DNA of 64,000 nt. It comes from Rattus norvegicus. Lineage: Eukaryota > Chordata > Mammalia > Rodentia > Muridae. Both the position numbers and the translations under genes were made by a program. Below, one piece after another: positions 13,301 through 25,495 of the stretch. The notes under the pieces are model-generated. The model worked only from the letters and a program-made list of their open reading frames with translations. It was not told the origin of the DNA and did no database searches. How positions within the stretch are numbered: position 1 is the stretch's first letter; every line of letters starts with the position of its first letter. The stretch spans positions 1,062,501-1,126,500 of the forward strand of contig NW_026947408.1 in NCBI RefSeq assembly GCF_036323735.1, in the 5' to 3' direction.

Positions 13301-13334
13301 TCTTCTGGGTGATCAGGTTTCTGTCCCACAGAGT
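7400..13334 (-). mobile_element. Antisense L1 (LINE-1), 3'-truncated, duplicon A
   Basis: Reads as a LINE-1 on the minus strand. The plus strand starts in the complement of the ORF2 C-terminal region (about 7400), runs through reverse transcriptase and endonuclease (to about 11030), an ORF1 region (about 11400-12170) and a GC-richer 5' untranslated region with repeated cagaggcac, gggctag and gtgggcagaagtgg-type words (12200-13334). Relic ORF2 stretches on the minus strand include 10211-10603, 10611-10931 and 10753-11034; an ORF1 relic is at 11941-12171. All are broken by stops and frameshifts, so the element cannot be autonomous. It closely matches the L1 at 44091-50910 at a near-constant offset, but lacks the 3' untranslated region and tail found there. 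The right end abuts ttccaaaggag at 13335, the same junction as in duplicon B. Confidence 0.95.
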
Positions 13335-15817
13335 TTCCAAAGGAGTTTCAAATGTTCATTCCCTATCCTACAGGTCTCCAGTCTTTCCAATTCTCCTCCA
13401 AAGTGTATTGGAAAAGACCCTTCTGTTCAAGGGGAGTACAACAAATCCCATCAGACAAAGAGGGCTGCAAAAGTTCTTCTCTTAAAGGTTATCTCTGTGA
13501 TTTCTCATATTCCACAAATGGATTAAATCCTGCCCTGTCTCCCCATGAGACTTTACTACCTTGGCCTGCTGCCAAAGCAGGGATCACAGCCATGTCCACT
13601 CACAAAGACAGACAAAGATGCCTCCCATCTCCACCAAAGTGCCTTATGCAATCTGCTTCGGGTAAAATGAGTTTGAAACCTGATTCTGCTGACAAAGGGA
13701 ATTTCAGAAGTACCCTATTAAACCAAGAGGACCTTCAATGTCCTATACTATTAAAAATGGGCTTAAATAATCACTTATGGTCCAAGGGGGACAAAATCCC
13801 CAAGTGAACCTCATAACACACATACCAGCCCAAGCAGAGACAAAATTTTCTGCATTTACACCATTAGTTCAAGGACCACTGCCAGTTTCAGAAGGGGCTC
13901 TTGAGAATTCCAAACACGTGTAAGATGTGTTAGAAAATTCTGAGTCCACCCAAGGAACTCTTACGCCTTCCAAACATAAAAAAATATGTTCTAGCACCCT
14001 CACCATTTCCCCTTGTACTGCAAATGTCCCTATACAACAGAGAATTATTCAAATATCTTCTACCACTGAAAAGGACCCACGTGACTTGTCATTAGGCTCA
14101 AAAGAGCCAGGTTTATCACAACACACAGTCAATGAGCCATGCAGGCTCCATATTTATACAATGTGCAGAGAAGATAAAACATCTCCTACATCCTCAGGGG
14201 ACTCTAGGTCATTTTGTCCTGAACGGAGAGGTTCCAAAATTTTCCACATATAAATCAGAGATGCTAGAATTTCCAAAACTGAGCAGTATTCTCTGAGTAG
14301 TACTCTATCTCATAAAGATTCTGTGAGACAAGAAACATCTACAAAAGAGTTCTACCCACAGCCACATCTTTAGGATTGGCTTGTGGATTGGACACATGTG
14401 CAAAAGATGTTCTAGGACATATTCCATCTGTAGAGAAGGTTATGGGTCGAATCATATGTGAACCAGGAGTAGGGGAACATGATATGCAAACACCAGTGTC
14501 TGTAGCATCCCCGAAATCTGAGGAAAGGGATTCCTTGGATTCCATTAGTGCAAAAGAATGCATATGACCTCCGCAAACTTCACAGGAGTCTATAGAACTT
14601 CCTTATCTCCTCAAGATTAGCCATCTTCCCCAACTACAGAAGATGCTACACACTCTTCCAAATATGCAGAAAGGGTTGCCTGTCCTTCTTTATACCCACA
14701 AGCGGACCCAGAACATTTGTAAAATACTTCAATGGCTCTGCACTTTTCCTTACCTTCTGAAGGGGCCTTGGAACCTGTTTTTCCTGTCAAGCAGGCTAGG
14801 GAAACTGACTCTTCTATACGAAAGTCTGTTTCCTCTTCTCTAGCAAAAGAAATATTTCTTGGAACTTCCTCAATTAGTCAACAATATGTAGAAACATCCT
14901 TATCTGCTCATGAGGCTCTCAGCCCTCTCACATATGCCCATGATGCTGTAGGAGAGGTCTCATCTTCAGAGGTAGCTCTAATACCTACACCCCATTTTGA
15001 TGTCAGTCAGGATTTCTAAACATGTACAAGGTACATTAAGACCTTCCTCATCTGAGAAGGATGTCTTAGGATCTACTGCATCTGAACAGCATGCTTTACA
15101 ACTATCCCCATCTACCCAAATAGATTTCTTTCACATGTCCACTCTGGGCAGAAATACTCGATATTCTCCCTCTACCAAAATGGACCACAGGCATCCAGTT
15201 TCTAGAAACAGTGTTTTAAGGTTTGTTCCTTCTGATGGAGTCTTGAAATATTTCTCCTCTAAGGAAGACAGTTTCAACCTTCCCCCTTCTGCCAAAAGAA
15301 ATCTTGTGCTATCTTCTTCTGCAAAAGAGACACCAAAACCTACAACTACTCCTCAGGTGAGTCCCACACATTCTCCATCTGTCCAAAGGGCCGTGGAATT
15401 TTCAAAAAATGACGAAGGAAATGTGGAAAGTTACCAATCCTTTCAAGGGAATGCTGGACATCTCATGTCCTCCAAAGATGCTCAAAGTGTTTTTTTATTG
15501 TGCAAATTAGACTTCAAAAATACAAAACCCTTTTATATTTCCAAAGGTCTGACGGAATGTCCACATCAAAAAAAAAATCATTTGGACCTTATGCCATTAG
15601 CCCATGCATCTAAAAACAATCTGGCTCTAGTACTCTTCCTGGAATACATTGACCACCAGCCATACATCCCCAGGACAATTGAAATCTAAAAAGGGGTATC
15701 TAGAAACTTTACCATCTGCCCAAAAGTCTTTAGGATGTTCAGCAACTTCTCCAAGAGCTCGGTGCACCTAGAGAACAAAATAACTATAGTCATCTTCCCA
15801 GGGTATTTTCCCTAGAA
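13335..15817 (+). pseudogene. 3' part of an unrecognised Ser/Thr/Pro-rich long coding frame, duplicon A
   Basis: I do not recognise the family. Reading frames chain across 13352-13807, 13927-14253, 14376-14567, 14732-15019 and 14997-15689 (230 codons, the longest). The implied protein is rich in Ser, Thr, Pro, Lys and Gln with no transmembrane segment, Cys pattern or enzyme motif visible. Its recurring texture is Ser/Pro pairs with SAKE, SVQ or SSSE phrases. The frame of 14732-15019 gives way to the frame of 14997-15689 near 15020, and copy B shows the same switch near 52610, so this frameshift predates the duplication. Lesions seen only in A include an ~11-base deletion near 13790, a one-base deletion near 14350, a TGA near 14566 and a one-base deletion near 15617. 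The left end is the L1 junction; the 5' part of the gene is absent from this copy. It merges at the right into the first 2.2 kb unit. Probably dead; transcription cannot be judged. Confidence 0.7.
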
Positions 15818-18269
15818 CCACATATTTCTTCTTTTATTTTATATCAAGACAGAAGGCCAGCTTCCTTCTCCCCATCTCTGATCTCTTCATCCTATCTGTA
15901 CTCCCTTCCAAATGGCTCTTTACTCCGAATTAGAGGCCAAATAGTAAACCATAGATATATAGAAGGAATATCTGAGAGGTAGTTGCTGTCAAGATAAACC
16001 TTGTGATGTCACAGAGGAAGCTAGTGTTCTCCAGGATGCAAGAGATTTTTCATGGAGGGTCTAATGATGATGTCACTGAGAAGTGCCATGGCCTACCTGC
16101 TGAACAGCTTTCCTTACATTGACCAGATTTGGAGGTGCCCTCTCCAGGAGTGTTTCCTGTGACACAGTAGAAATCTTTACATGCTACATCTCTCTAAAGC
16201 TGGAGACTTCTCTCTTCCTCATTAGTGATCACATGCTCTGAATGAAGAAAGTTATTCAGGGGTTTGTCATGGGTAGAAAAGATCTAGGAACAAGGAAGGA
16301 AGGAGATTCTACTCGAGATTTAATTTACTCCAATTTCCAACCTTCTGACATAAATTTCAATTCCCTAGGTTTAATCTGTTTCCTAGTTGCCACTATTTTC
16401 CCTACATACCTTTAATTGAATGAATATTGTGCTACATTTTGTGACTGGAAATTCATGGACCATGGGCATCATTTATGTTCCTGCATGTGTATTCAAAAAT
16501 TTCATTTTTCCAATTCCATTTTTGCAATGAATTTGTCAACTAATGGGGCCCACTTATAGAGTGAATATAAGAGTGGAAATATAGTGTACCTACTTCAAAT
16601 GATCAACTCCCCAATCCTTATTTTATCTATAAATTACCAGACATCAGTTAAGCAAAGGACAGCATGGACTATAGAATTTGGTTCTGTAGTTCTATTATAT
16701 ATCTTTTCTCTAATACCAACCTTCCTGTTTGTCCAGGGAAAGACTTGATGATTTTGGATGTTTTACCATGATTCTTCCTTCAGGCCAAACATTAGTTTCT
16801 GGGTGATGGGCAGCAAGAGGAATGGCTTGAGGTCCAGTGAAACCTCAACTTCAGTAGGTTATGAGAACAGGAGGGAGTATATTTGGCATTGTCATTTGTG
16901 GATCATATATTCTTGACCTAGTTAGGCACAATCCATGTAAATATTCCATCAAAAATCGTAGTTGTAGGAGCCACCAAAAGTATATATAAGTTTAAAAGTA
17001 TATATAAAGTATATATATATGATAGATAGATAGATATAGATATAGGTATAGATAGATATAGAAATAGGTATAGATATAGTTATAGATATAGATGATATAG
17101 ATATAGTTATAGATGATATAGATATATATTTTAGGTATAGATATAGATGATATAGATATAGATAAAGATATAGAGATAGAGATAGAGATAGAGATAGATA
17201 GATATAGATAGATATAGATATATAGATATACCAGGCACCAAAACTAGATAGGATGATTGAAGCTAAGAAGATCATACTGCCAGGAACTGGATATAGATCA
17301 TTCATGAGAGAACCAGCTAGAGCATGTCAAATACAGAAGTGAATGTTAGTGGCAAACCAGAGAACTGAAAATGGACCTCTTGTTTTAAGATGATAAGAAA
17401 GGATTACAACTGAATGGACTTTCAAACCCATAAGAACAACAATTCAACTAAGTAGAGATTTCTGGTACTAAACCAATATTCAAAGACTGGGCATAGACAG
17501 ACTATGGCTCCAACTGCATAGGTATCAGAGTATGGTCTTGTTGAGCCCCAATGGAAGGAGAAGCCCTTGCTCCTCCCTAGGTTTGCCTCCCAATTCAAGG
17601 AAATGTCAAGGTACAGTAAGGGGGGTTATAGAAGAATGTTAGTGGGACTGTTTAGGGATCTCATGGACAGGAAACTGGGATAAAAATAACATTTGAAATG
17701 TAAATATAAAAATATCCAATTAGGAAAAGTAATAAAAATTGCTTAAAAAATAAAAAAAAAATATGACAGAAAAAAAGAAAAGTTAACTGCCAGCTAATCA
17801 TACCTATTGACTCAGAAATCTAAATGGTAACTGTCAGGGAATGGTAGTCAGAGTAATACTAGTGGAAAGATTGAGATGAAGAAATCTCAAATAGAAGCAC
17901 TTCTCTCTCCCAGTTATCAGTGTCAGACCCAAACTTCACTATAGGAATCCAAAGCAAGGAGGACTGTACTCTGAGCTGAGGACACAATACTTGTCTTTCC
18001 CTTCTTCCTTAGGACCTTTCTCTTCTGGGAAAAATTATAAAAGCCATGAGCTCTCACAGAACAACTGGGCCCTTTCCAACACCTGGATTTTGGAATAAAG
18101 AAATGAATGATATAAACTCTCTGACATCAAGGAAACATAACAAGAAGGGATGTCCAGATGCTTCTGGGAAGCCCTCGTTCCTGGTTCCCTTATGATAAGA
18201 TTCAGATAAAGGCTATCTCTTCAGCAAACCAAGTCAACCCATAAACAGGGCTCACTGAGCTTTCCTCTG
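15818..18269 (+). repeat. ~2.2 kb tandem unit A1
   Basis: First unit of the 3' array in duplicon A, about 2.45 kb including an expanded microsatellite. Landmarks shared by all units, in order: agaaggccagcttccttctc (15851), a catggcctacctgctgaaca block (16088), ctgcatgtgtactcaaaa-like text (about 16480), a ccagacatcagttaagcaaa block (16638), the microsatellite (about 16980-17232), an agctagagcatgtcaaata block (17315), an L1 3' tail (17489-17760), a tcagggaatggtagtcagag block (17836), and a pyrimidine tract ending in AG at 18012. Short open frames occur but none spans the unit. It is the closest counterpart of unit B1 at 53441. Confidence 0.9.
16978..17232. repeat. (TATAGA)n/(GATA)n microsatellite inside unit A1
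   Basis: About 250 bases of TATAGA, GATA and TATA words between ccaccaaaag and ccaggcaccaaaactagata. The other units have a microsatellite at the same place but of different motif. The 118-codon minus-strand frame across it (16949-17305) is a repeat artefact of Ile, Ser and Tyr. Confidence 0.95.
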
Positions 18270-19361
18270 GGCCAAGTATTTTTTTTTATTTTTTTATACA
18301 AATACACTCCCAATTGGTTCTTTATTCTGAATTGAAGGCCAATTATGAAACCCTGGGGGTACTGAAGGAATATCCAAGAGTCTGTTGCTGTCAGCACAAC
18401 ACTTGTGACATCACAGAAGAAGTTAGGGCTCTCCAGGATACAAGAGATTTTACATGGAGGGCTTAATGTTGATGTCACTGAGAATTGCCATAGCCTACCT
18501 GCTAAATGATTTCCTTACATTGACCAGATTTGGAGGTGCCATTTCCAAGAGTGTCTCCTGTGACACAGTAGAAACCTTTACATATTCATCTCTCTAAAAC
18601 TAGAGATGTCTCTCTGCTTCATTAGTGGGTACATGCTCTGAATAGAGATAGTTTGTTAGGGGCTTGGCATGGGTAGAAAAGATCTAGGAACAAGGAGTGA
18701 AGGAGATTCTTCTGGAGATTAATTATTTCCCCAGGTCCAATCTTTTGACATATAGTTCAATTCCCTAGGTTTCGTCAGTTTTCATATGCCAGTATTTTCC
18801 CCACAGAACTTTAACCGAGTGAATATTGTTTTACATTTTCTGATTGTACATTAATTGACAGGAGACATATATATTCCTGCATGTGTACTCAAAAATTTCA
18901 TTTTTACAATTCCATTTTTTTTGCAATGAATTCGATAACAAACTTGGCCCAACTATAGAGTGACTAAACAGTGGAAATGTTGTGTACATACGTCAAATGA
19001 TCAACTCCCAAATCCTTATTTGATCCTAATATTACCAGACATCAATAAAGCAAAGGACCACATGGACTATACAATTCAGTTCTCTAGTCACATTTGATAT
19101 CTGTACTACAAAATCTACCTCCTGTATTCTGATTGCCAGACTTGAAGGTTTTAGATATTTTACCATGATTCTTTCTTAAGGCCAATATAAGAAACAGGAA
19201 GATGGCAGGGTGAAGAAAGCTAGAGGAACAGTGAAACCTCAACTTCAAGTACAGGAAAGAGTCTATATAACATTGTCATTTGTAAATGGTACATTCTTGA
19301 CCTAGTTGTGCAGAATCCATGTTAACATTCCACCTAACCAAATAGCTGGAGGAGGCACCAA

Positions 19362-19408
<47 letters not shown>

Positions 19409-20437
19409 TGTATATCAGTCACCAGTAATAGATAAGATTTATGAAGCTAAGAAGTGCATTCTGCCAGAAAACGGATTTAGATATGTTTTGAGAGACACAA
19501 CTACAGCATGTCAAATAAAGAAGTGAATGCTAGTGGCAAACCAATGAACTGAAAATGGACCTCATTTTGGTAGAATTTGAAAAAGACTAACATGAGCTGA
19601 AGGAACCTTCAACCCCATAAGAACAACAATGCTAATGAAACAAAGTTTTCTGGTACGAGACTAATATTGAAAGACTCTACGTGAACAGACCTATGTCTCC
19701 AACTCCAGAGAATGGCCTTGTTGGGCACCAGTGGAAGAAGAAGCCCTTGGTACTCTCTTGGTTTGATTCACAGTTAAAGAGAATTTGAAGGGACAGTAAG
19801 GGGGGGGTTATAGAAGAAGTTGAGAAGGACCGGTTAGGGATCTAATGGGAGGAAACTCTTAAAGGGAATAATATTATAATTGTAAATAGAGAAATAAACA
19901 TTTAAAAAGACAAATAAATTTGTAAAAATTAAAAAAAATAAGATATAAAAGAAAAGAAAACTGACAGCTAAACACAGCTATTGACACAGAAATCTAATGG
20001 GTCACTCTCAGGGAATGGTAGTCAGAGAAATAATACTGGAAAGACTGAGATGGTGAAGTCTCAACTAGAAGCACTTCTCTTTCCCGATATCAGTGTCAGA
20101 CACAAACTAAACAATAGATATAAATAGCATGGAGGAGTTTACTTTGAGCTAGGGACAAAATACTTGTTCTTCCCTTCTTCCTTAGGTCCTTTTTCTTCTT
20201 GTCAAAAAGAATAATAGCCATGAGCTCTCAGAAAGAAAACTGTGCCCTTCCCAACACTTTTGAAATAAAGTAATGATAGAAACTCTCTGAGTTCAAGGAA
20301 CCATAATATTCAGGGAAGTCCAGATGCTTCTGAGAGTTTCCCAGCTCTTGATTCCCATATGTGGAAGGCTCAGGTCAAGGCTGTCTCTTAAGAGAACCCA
20401 CTCAACCCCTACAAAGGTCTCATGTAACTTTACCATG
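18270..20437 (+). repeat. ~2.2 kb tandem unit A2
   Basis: Second unit of array A, about 2.17 kb. It lacks the agaaggccagcttccttctc segment at its start (a T-rich run sits there at 18280-18297) but keeps the later landmarks: the gcctacctgctaaatgattt block at 18495, the microsatellite at 19365-19414, the agctaagaagtgcattctgc block at 19454, an L1 3' tail (about 19680-19935) and a pyrimidine tract ending in AG at 20185. Wording around 19150-19250 matches unit B3 better than B2, which suggests array A is not a simple copy of the first units of B. Confidence 0.9.
19365..19414. repeat. (TG)n microsatellite inside unit A2
   Basis: A TG run of about 50 bases with one TA interruption, placed between ggcaccaaaa and tatatcagtcaccag. 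It occupies the position held by TATAGA, TA or ATAC tracts in the other units. Confidence 0.97.
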
Positions 20438-21055
20438 GACCACACATTTCTTCTTTTTTATACCAAGACAGAAGGCCAGGTTCCTTCTCCCCATCTCTGA
20501 TCTCTTCATCCTCTTTTTTTTCTCTCTCAAATGGCTGTTTATTCTGAATTACAGATCAATTAGTAAACTCTAGAGGTACTGATGGAATATCTAAGAGGCA
20601 GATGATGTCACAACACTTGTGACATCACAGAAGAAACTAGGGCTCTCCAGGATACAAGAGATTTTTAATGGAGGGCCTAATGATGATGTCACTGAGACTT
20701 GCTATGGCCTACCTGCTGAACAGATTTCCTTACATTGACCAGGTTCAAGAGTGCTTTTTCCAGAAGAGTCTCTTGCGAAACAGTTGAAACCATTACATAC
20801 TACATCTCTCTAAATCTATAGATTTCTCTTGGCCTCATTAGTGGTTACATGCTCTGAATGAAGATAGTTAGTCAGGGACTTGACATGGGTAGAAATCACT
20901 TAGGAACATAAAGTATAGGAGATTCTTCTACATAACATTTTTATTCCCAGGTTCATTCCAGTGACATACAGTTAAATTTTCTAGGTTTTCTCTGTTTCCC
21001 AATGGGCAGTATTTCCCTATAGACCATTAATTTATTGAATATTGTATTACAAAAA
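20438..21055 (+). repeat. Truncated tandem unit A3
   Basis: Third unit of array A, only about 620 bases. It has agaaggccaggttccttctc (20470) and the atggcctacctgctgaacag block (20703). Similarity ends near 21055 in the attgtattacaaaaaatgtg text, where other units continue with attgtacattcattgat-like sequence. This is the right boundary of array A. It keeps CGA at a codon where several other units have TGA (about 20775). Confidence 0.85.
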
Positions 21056-21960
21056 ATGTGATCATGTTTTAGTTTTCTTCTCTTGCATAGTGTTGAAAAA
21101 GTGATACCCAATACAGTATTAGAACAAATATTACATAGTAACCTAAAGAAAACAAATTATTCCCAAGGCCAACATAACTTCATTAGTAAGCAATTTGATT
21201 TTACAGAGAAATGGTTAAGTATTTTATTATTTATCTTCAAAAATACTCTTATAAGAATCTTTAAAAAAAACAGTAATATAAACATCTGTATAAAAATGTC
21301 ATCTGCTTCAAATTATCAGAATGCACATCTGTGATTGGGAATCATTATTAAATCCTATCAGGAAGCAGAGGGTAAAACTGGTTCAGAAAGCAGTCATCAA
21401 CAGTCCAGCATTTGTGACAGTCACACCATAAGTCTGTGCCGCCATTGTTCTTGATCCCTGACCTTAAAAGATCCCAGCCTTTCTGAACTACCAATTGTTC
21501 CATACATTGTTTTTTATAACAGAGTCAGTACGGAAAAGATCTTAGCCAGCTTCACAATCAATTTTATTTTTCCAAATGCTTTTTAAGGGTTGTGGTCCTT
21601 TTTAAGGGTTGTGACAATTCTACATTTCCTTGGTCAACGATAGAAGCACTGATCTAACCCAGGGGCAATTGCTAAAAGACCTGGACCACGGTTATTGCAA
21701 ATGCCAATGGCTCTGCCCTCTGAGTGGTGGGAAGCTCCATGAGGATTTTCATGCTCTTCTTAGATTAAGAGAGAATGATTGCAATAACTGAGTGACACTC
21801 TGTGTGAAGTTCTCGTGGGGTTCATGACTCACCAAGGTCCAAGGTGACTGTGCTGAAGAGTGGGCCATACCCCAGGAATTCTAAAGCTGTTTGTAAAGCC
21901 TCCTTCACAGGCCTTGGCCATATTCCATGTCAGAATCAGTTTTGAACTATGCTTTTACCC
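21056..21960. other. Unrecognised moderately GC-rich segment
   Basis: Sequence from about 21350 to 21960 is richer in GC and less repetitive than its surroundings. On the minus strand short frames include a 34-codon-like stretch starting ATGGAGCTTCCCACCACTC near 21745. It is interrupted by many stops in every frame and I could not assign it; an old processed pseudogene is possible. The plus frame at 21083-21334 (83 codons) is Lys/Asn/Ile-rich with no recognisable domain. Confidence 0.35.
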
Positions 21961-22262
21961 TGGATAGAATTTCAAATACTATAAAGAATAGGGATAGTGG
22001 GCAGCCTTACATTGCCCTTGATTTAATGAAATTGCTTTATGTTTCTTTCCCTTTAGATTGATGTTGGGTACTGGCCTGCTGTCCATTGCATCTATTATGT
22101 TTCTGCATAGGAATCATATCCCTGATTGGTCTCATGCTTTAAACATGAATGGGGGTTGGAATATTTTTGCAAGCTTTTTCAGTATATAATGAGATTATCA
22201 TGTGGTTTTTCTCTTTCAGTTTCACTTTATAGTGAAATATATTGATGGATTTTCAGAAAATG
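21960..22262 (-). mobile_element. Old L1 ORF2 fragment, antisense
   Basis: Text such as ggatagtgggcagccttaca (21991) and aatgaaattgctttatgttt (22026) is the complement of the L1 ORF2 reverse transcriptase region; equivalent text occurs at about 9090 and 46660. It is short, divergent and opposite in orientation to the L1 that follows. Confidence 0.75.
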
Positions 22263-22952
22263 AACCATACCTGCCTCCCACTAGAAATTAATAATTACAC
22301 AGCATAAACTACAGAAAGTATCTCACATTTACATGCATACTCCAATAGCTCCCCAGAAAACAAAAACAAAAAATACAAACAAAAAAAACATGCACCCCAC
22401 TGAAGAGAAGTAATACTCACATACCTTCTCAAACATCCCAATCGAAAACACAAAAACCAAAAAACATGCAAGCAAAAAAACCATGCTTCCGCAACATCTC
22501 ATTAATACCTTTAAGCATTAATGTCCTCTACTCAACAGTAAAAGGACACAGGATAACACAATGGATTTAAAAAGAGGAAACATCCTTCTGTTGCACCCAA
22601 GAAACACAATCCAGGTACCGAGCTAGACACAACCTCAGACCAAGGGGTTGGAAAAGTTTTTCCAAGCAAATGGACACAAGAAACAAGATGGTGTAACCAT
22701 TCTAACATCCAGCAAATCAGACTTTCTACCAAAGGTAATGAATAGAGACTGGGAAGGACACTTATTATGCATCAGAGGAAATATCCACCAAAATGGCATC
22801 TCAATTCTGGATGTCTATAAGACAAAGACAAAAGCAGCAATATTGGTGAGAGAAATATTGCTGAAGTTTAAATATCACATCGAAGCTCAACATTAATAGT
22901 GGGGTCCATCAATGTCCCACTCTCACTAAGGGCAGACCATTGAAACAGAAAC

Positions 22953-22979
22953 TAAAAAAATAAATAAATAAATAAATGA
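22953..22979. repeat. (AAAT)n microsatellite
   Basis: Short A-rich tetranucleotide run, aaataaataaataaataaat, within the L1. Confidence 0.85.
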
Positions 22980-23213
22980 TGTCCCTAACACGGGGTTCAA
23001 TTAAATTGACCACACTGATATCTACAGAATAGTTCACATGAACACAAAAGTATACACTCTCTTTTCAGTACCTCATGGAACCTTATCCTAAACTGACCTT
23101 GTTCTCCCACTATAAACAAGCCACAACGGAAACAGAAAGACTATGCTAAGCATTGGATCTTCTCAGATCGCCAGGGATTAAAACTGGACTTCAACAATAA
23201 GAAAAAATATATA

Positions 23214-23288
23214 GGGGTTGGGGATTTAGCTCAGTGGTAGAGCGCTTGCTTAGCAAGTGCAAGGCCCTGGGTTTGATCCCCAGCTCCG

Positions 23289-23303
<15 letters not shown>
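23214..23303 (+). mobile_element. Rat ID SINE (BC1-type, tRNA-Ala-derived)
   Basis: A near-intact ID element starts ggggttggggatttagctca. It has the polymerase III A box tagctcagtggtag (23227) and B box ggtttgatccc (23270), then ccagctccg and an A tail to 23303. ID elements descend from BC1 RNA, and this abundance-type copy is a strong sign of rat. It interrupts an L1 ORF2, so it is younger than that L1. The tail runs straight into a (TA)n tract. Confidence 0.97.

Positions 23304-23361
<58 letters not shown>
23303..23361. repeat. (TA)n microsatellite grown from the ID tail
   Basis: About 58 bases of TA follow the A tail of the ID element directly. The left target-site copy (gaaaaaatatata, about 23201-23213) contains a few TA units, so the array probably expanded from the right copy. 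Confidence 0.93.
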
Positions 23362-23365
<4 letters not shown>

Positions 23366-24448
23366 CATTGAAATTCAATAGCTCCAAACTGAAGAACCAC
23401 AAGTTCAGAGAAGACAAGAAAAAGAAAAAGCATTCCTAGAATTTAATGAAAATGAAGGCACAGATTCCCCAAACTTAAGGGACGTAAGGAAAGCAGTGTT
23501 AAGGGGAACATGCATATGCAGCACAGGGAGCTTTCATAAAGAAATCAGAGTGACCGCACACTAGCAACTTCCCAGCATATCCTAAATCTCTAAAATAAAA
23601 ATAAGCAAATACATATTAAAGTAGGGGACAGAAAGAAATGATCAAACTCGGGGTGAGAGATCAGAAACAAAGTTAATACAAAAATTAACAAAAAGTAGAG
23701 CTAGTTCCTTGGGAAAATCAAGCAGACATACAAAGCCCTAAACAAATAATGTAATAGGAGGTAAGACAGCATCCAAATAACAAAATCAGAAATGAATAGG
23801 GAGCCGCATAGATGGACACTGATGAAAGTCACAGAATCATTAGGTGTCAAAAACCTGCTGTCTGCAAAATTAGAATCTCTGAATTAAATGGATGATTGTA
23901 TCGAAGGATAACACTGACCACAGGTAAACTGAGGTCAGATAAACTATGTGAATAGCTCTACAACACTTAAAGAGTAATTTAACCTTTAAACAGTAATTAA
24001 AAGTTTCCCCACTGTAAAATTCCCAGGGCCAGATTGATTGAGCACAGACTTCTACCAGATTTTCAAAGATATCTCAACCTACGCCTAAACACAGAAACAG
24101 AAGGAAAATAGCCAAACTGATTCCATGACAGCATTGTCGCCCTGACACCAAAATCACAAATCAACTCAACAAAGAAAGAATTTCAGACGAATTCCCTGAC
24201 GAACATTGGTGGAAAAAAGACTAGGTAAAATGCTTGAAAACAAAATCCAAGGACATTTCAATCCGCCATCCAGCGACATTTAGTAGGCTTGCTCCTGAGG
24301 ATGCAGGAGTGGATCAATCGATGAAAACTGATCAAAGAAATCCACCATATTAACAAACTGAACTGAAAAAAAAATTCTGCCCTCAGCACTTTCCATTAAC
24401 GTGGGAGCTCTCCTTTGATTTTACTTTTTGGTAGTTGCATATCATGCA

Positions 24449-24715
24449 ATATATATATATATATATATAGTAACATGTTAAATTGTTACATCTTAATATT
24501 ATAATATATAACTAATATTAATATATTATATTAATATTAACATTTTGTATTATACATTAAATTATATTAATATGGTAAATATAATTAATATTGATATGTT
24601 ATGTTACAATATTAAATTAATAAATAGTGATATAATAAATTAAATGAAATATTACATTAATATTTCAAAATTAATATATTAATTATTAATATATTTAATA
24701 TGAATTTTTAATATG
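24449..24715. repeat. AT-rich low-complexity block with (AT)n
   Basis: Starts as an (AT)n run (24449-24469) and continues as almost pure A/T with many TAATATTA palindromes to about 24715. It lies inside the L1. No coding content. Confidence 0.85.
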
Positions 24716-25287
24716 CACTATTACACAATGGTGTGAAGGAGCAGAATTGAAGAAAAAAAGAAAAAAATGCAAGACTATCTCTTTAGATGCTGAAAAAGCC
24801 TTTGACAGAATAAATCGTCCTTCGCTATTTTTGGTCTCAGGGAGACCAGGGATGACAGGCACATACATAATGCAATAAAATACTAAAATAAATACAAAAA
24901 TATTACATAAAATGAAATAAAGCAGTCCATCAGTTAATACCAAATATGGGGGGGAAACAAAAGGCAATTCGACTAAATTGGAGAATGAGAACAGACTGTT
25001 CATTTCGCAGCATCCTTTCAGAAAAGTCCTTAAATTCCCAGCTAGAGCAATAAGACAACCAAAGGAAGTCGAGGGGATGATATTGGAAAATCAGAACTCA
25101 GTGTATCACCATTCACACATCATATAATAGTGAACATATGTGATCCCAAAGATTTACCAGAAATGACCTACATATGAATAACACCTTCAGCCGAGTGGAC
25201 GGATGAAAAATAAAATGAAAATTATCTGTCATGCAAATAACAGAGAGGCTGAGAAGAAATTAGGGAAGCAATGCCATTCACAATGGG

Positions 25288-25318
25288 CATATGCATATAT
25301 ATATATATATATACATAT

Positions 25319-25349
<31 letters not shown>

Positions 25350-25352
25350 TAT
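25288..25352. repeat. (TA)n microsatellite with ATAC interruptions
   Basis: TA repeats broken by atacatatataca words, about 65 bases, inside the old L1. Confidence 0.93.
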
Positions 25353-25495
25353 GAAATATAAAATAACTCTAACCTAGCACATCAGAAACATGTCTGGTGT
25401 GAACTCCAAGTCTCTGAAGACAGAAACTGAGGAAGGTAGCAGAAGACAAAAAGACCTCCCATGCTCATGGACAGGTAGGATTAAGAGATTCAAAG

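Larger units (their letters stand above)
22270..25495 (+). mobile_element. Old sense-strand L1 ORF2 region, split by an ID SINE and AT-rich expansions
   Basis: The frame at 22648-22896 reads as the L1 ORF2 endonuclease region (phrases such as KQDGVTILTS and RGNIHQNGISILDVY). Further relics continue past the ID element at 23214-23303. The reverse transcriptase part shows at about 24785 (tttagatgctgaaaaagcct, giving LDAEKAF), and later ORF2 text at about 25450 (gacctcccatgctcatggac). Multiple stops make it non-functional. An AT-rich block (24440-24715) and a (TA)n tract (25290-25352) interrupt it. Confidence 0.88.

Noticed and set aside
15818..21055. Possible endogenous retrovirus, because of regular 2.2 kb repeats with AATAAA-like words
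   Set aside because: I see no primer-binding site, polypurine tract, or gag, pol or env relic in the units, and the units repeat head to tail more than twice. A tandem segmental repeat explains them better.
23221..23280. Possible functional tRNA or BC1 gene at the ID element
   Set aside because: It has polymerase III boxes, but it is a typical dispersed ID copy in an L1, lacks the unique BC1 3' domain, and does not fold as a complete tRNA from the visible sequence.
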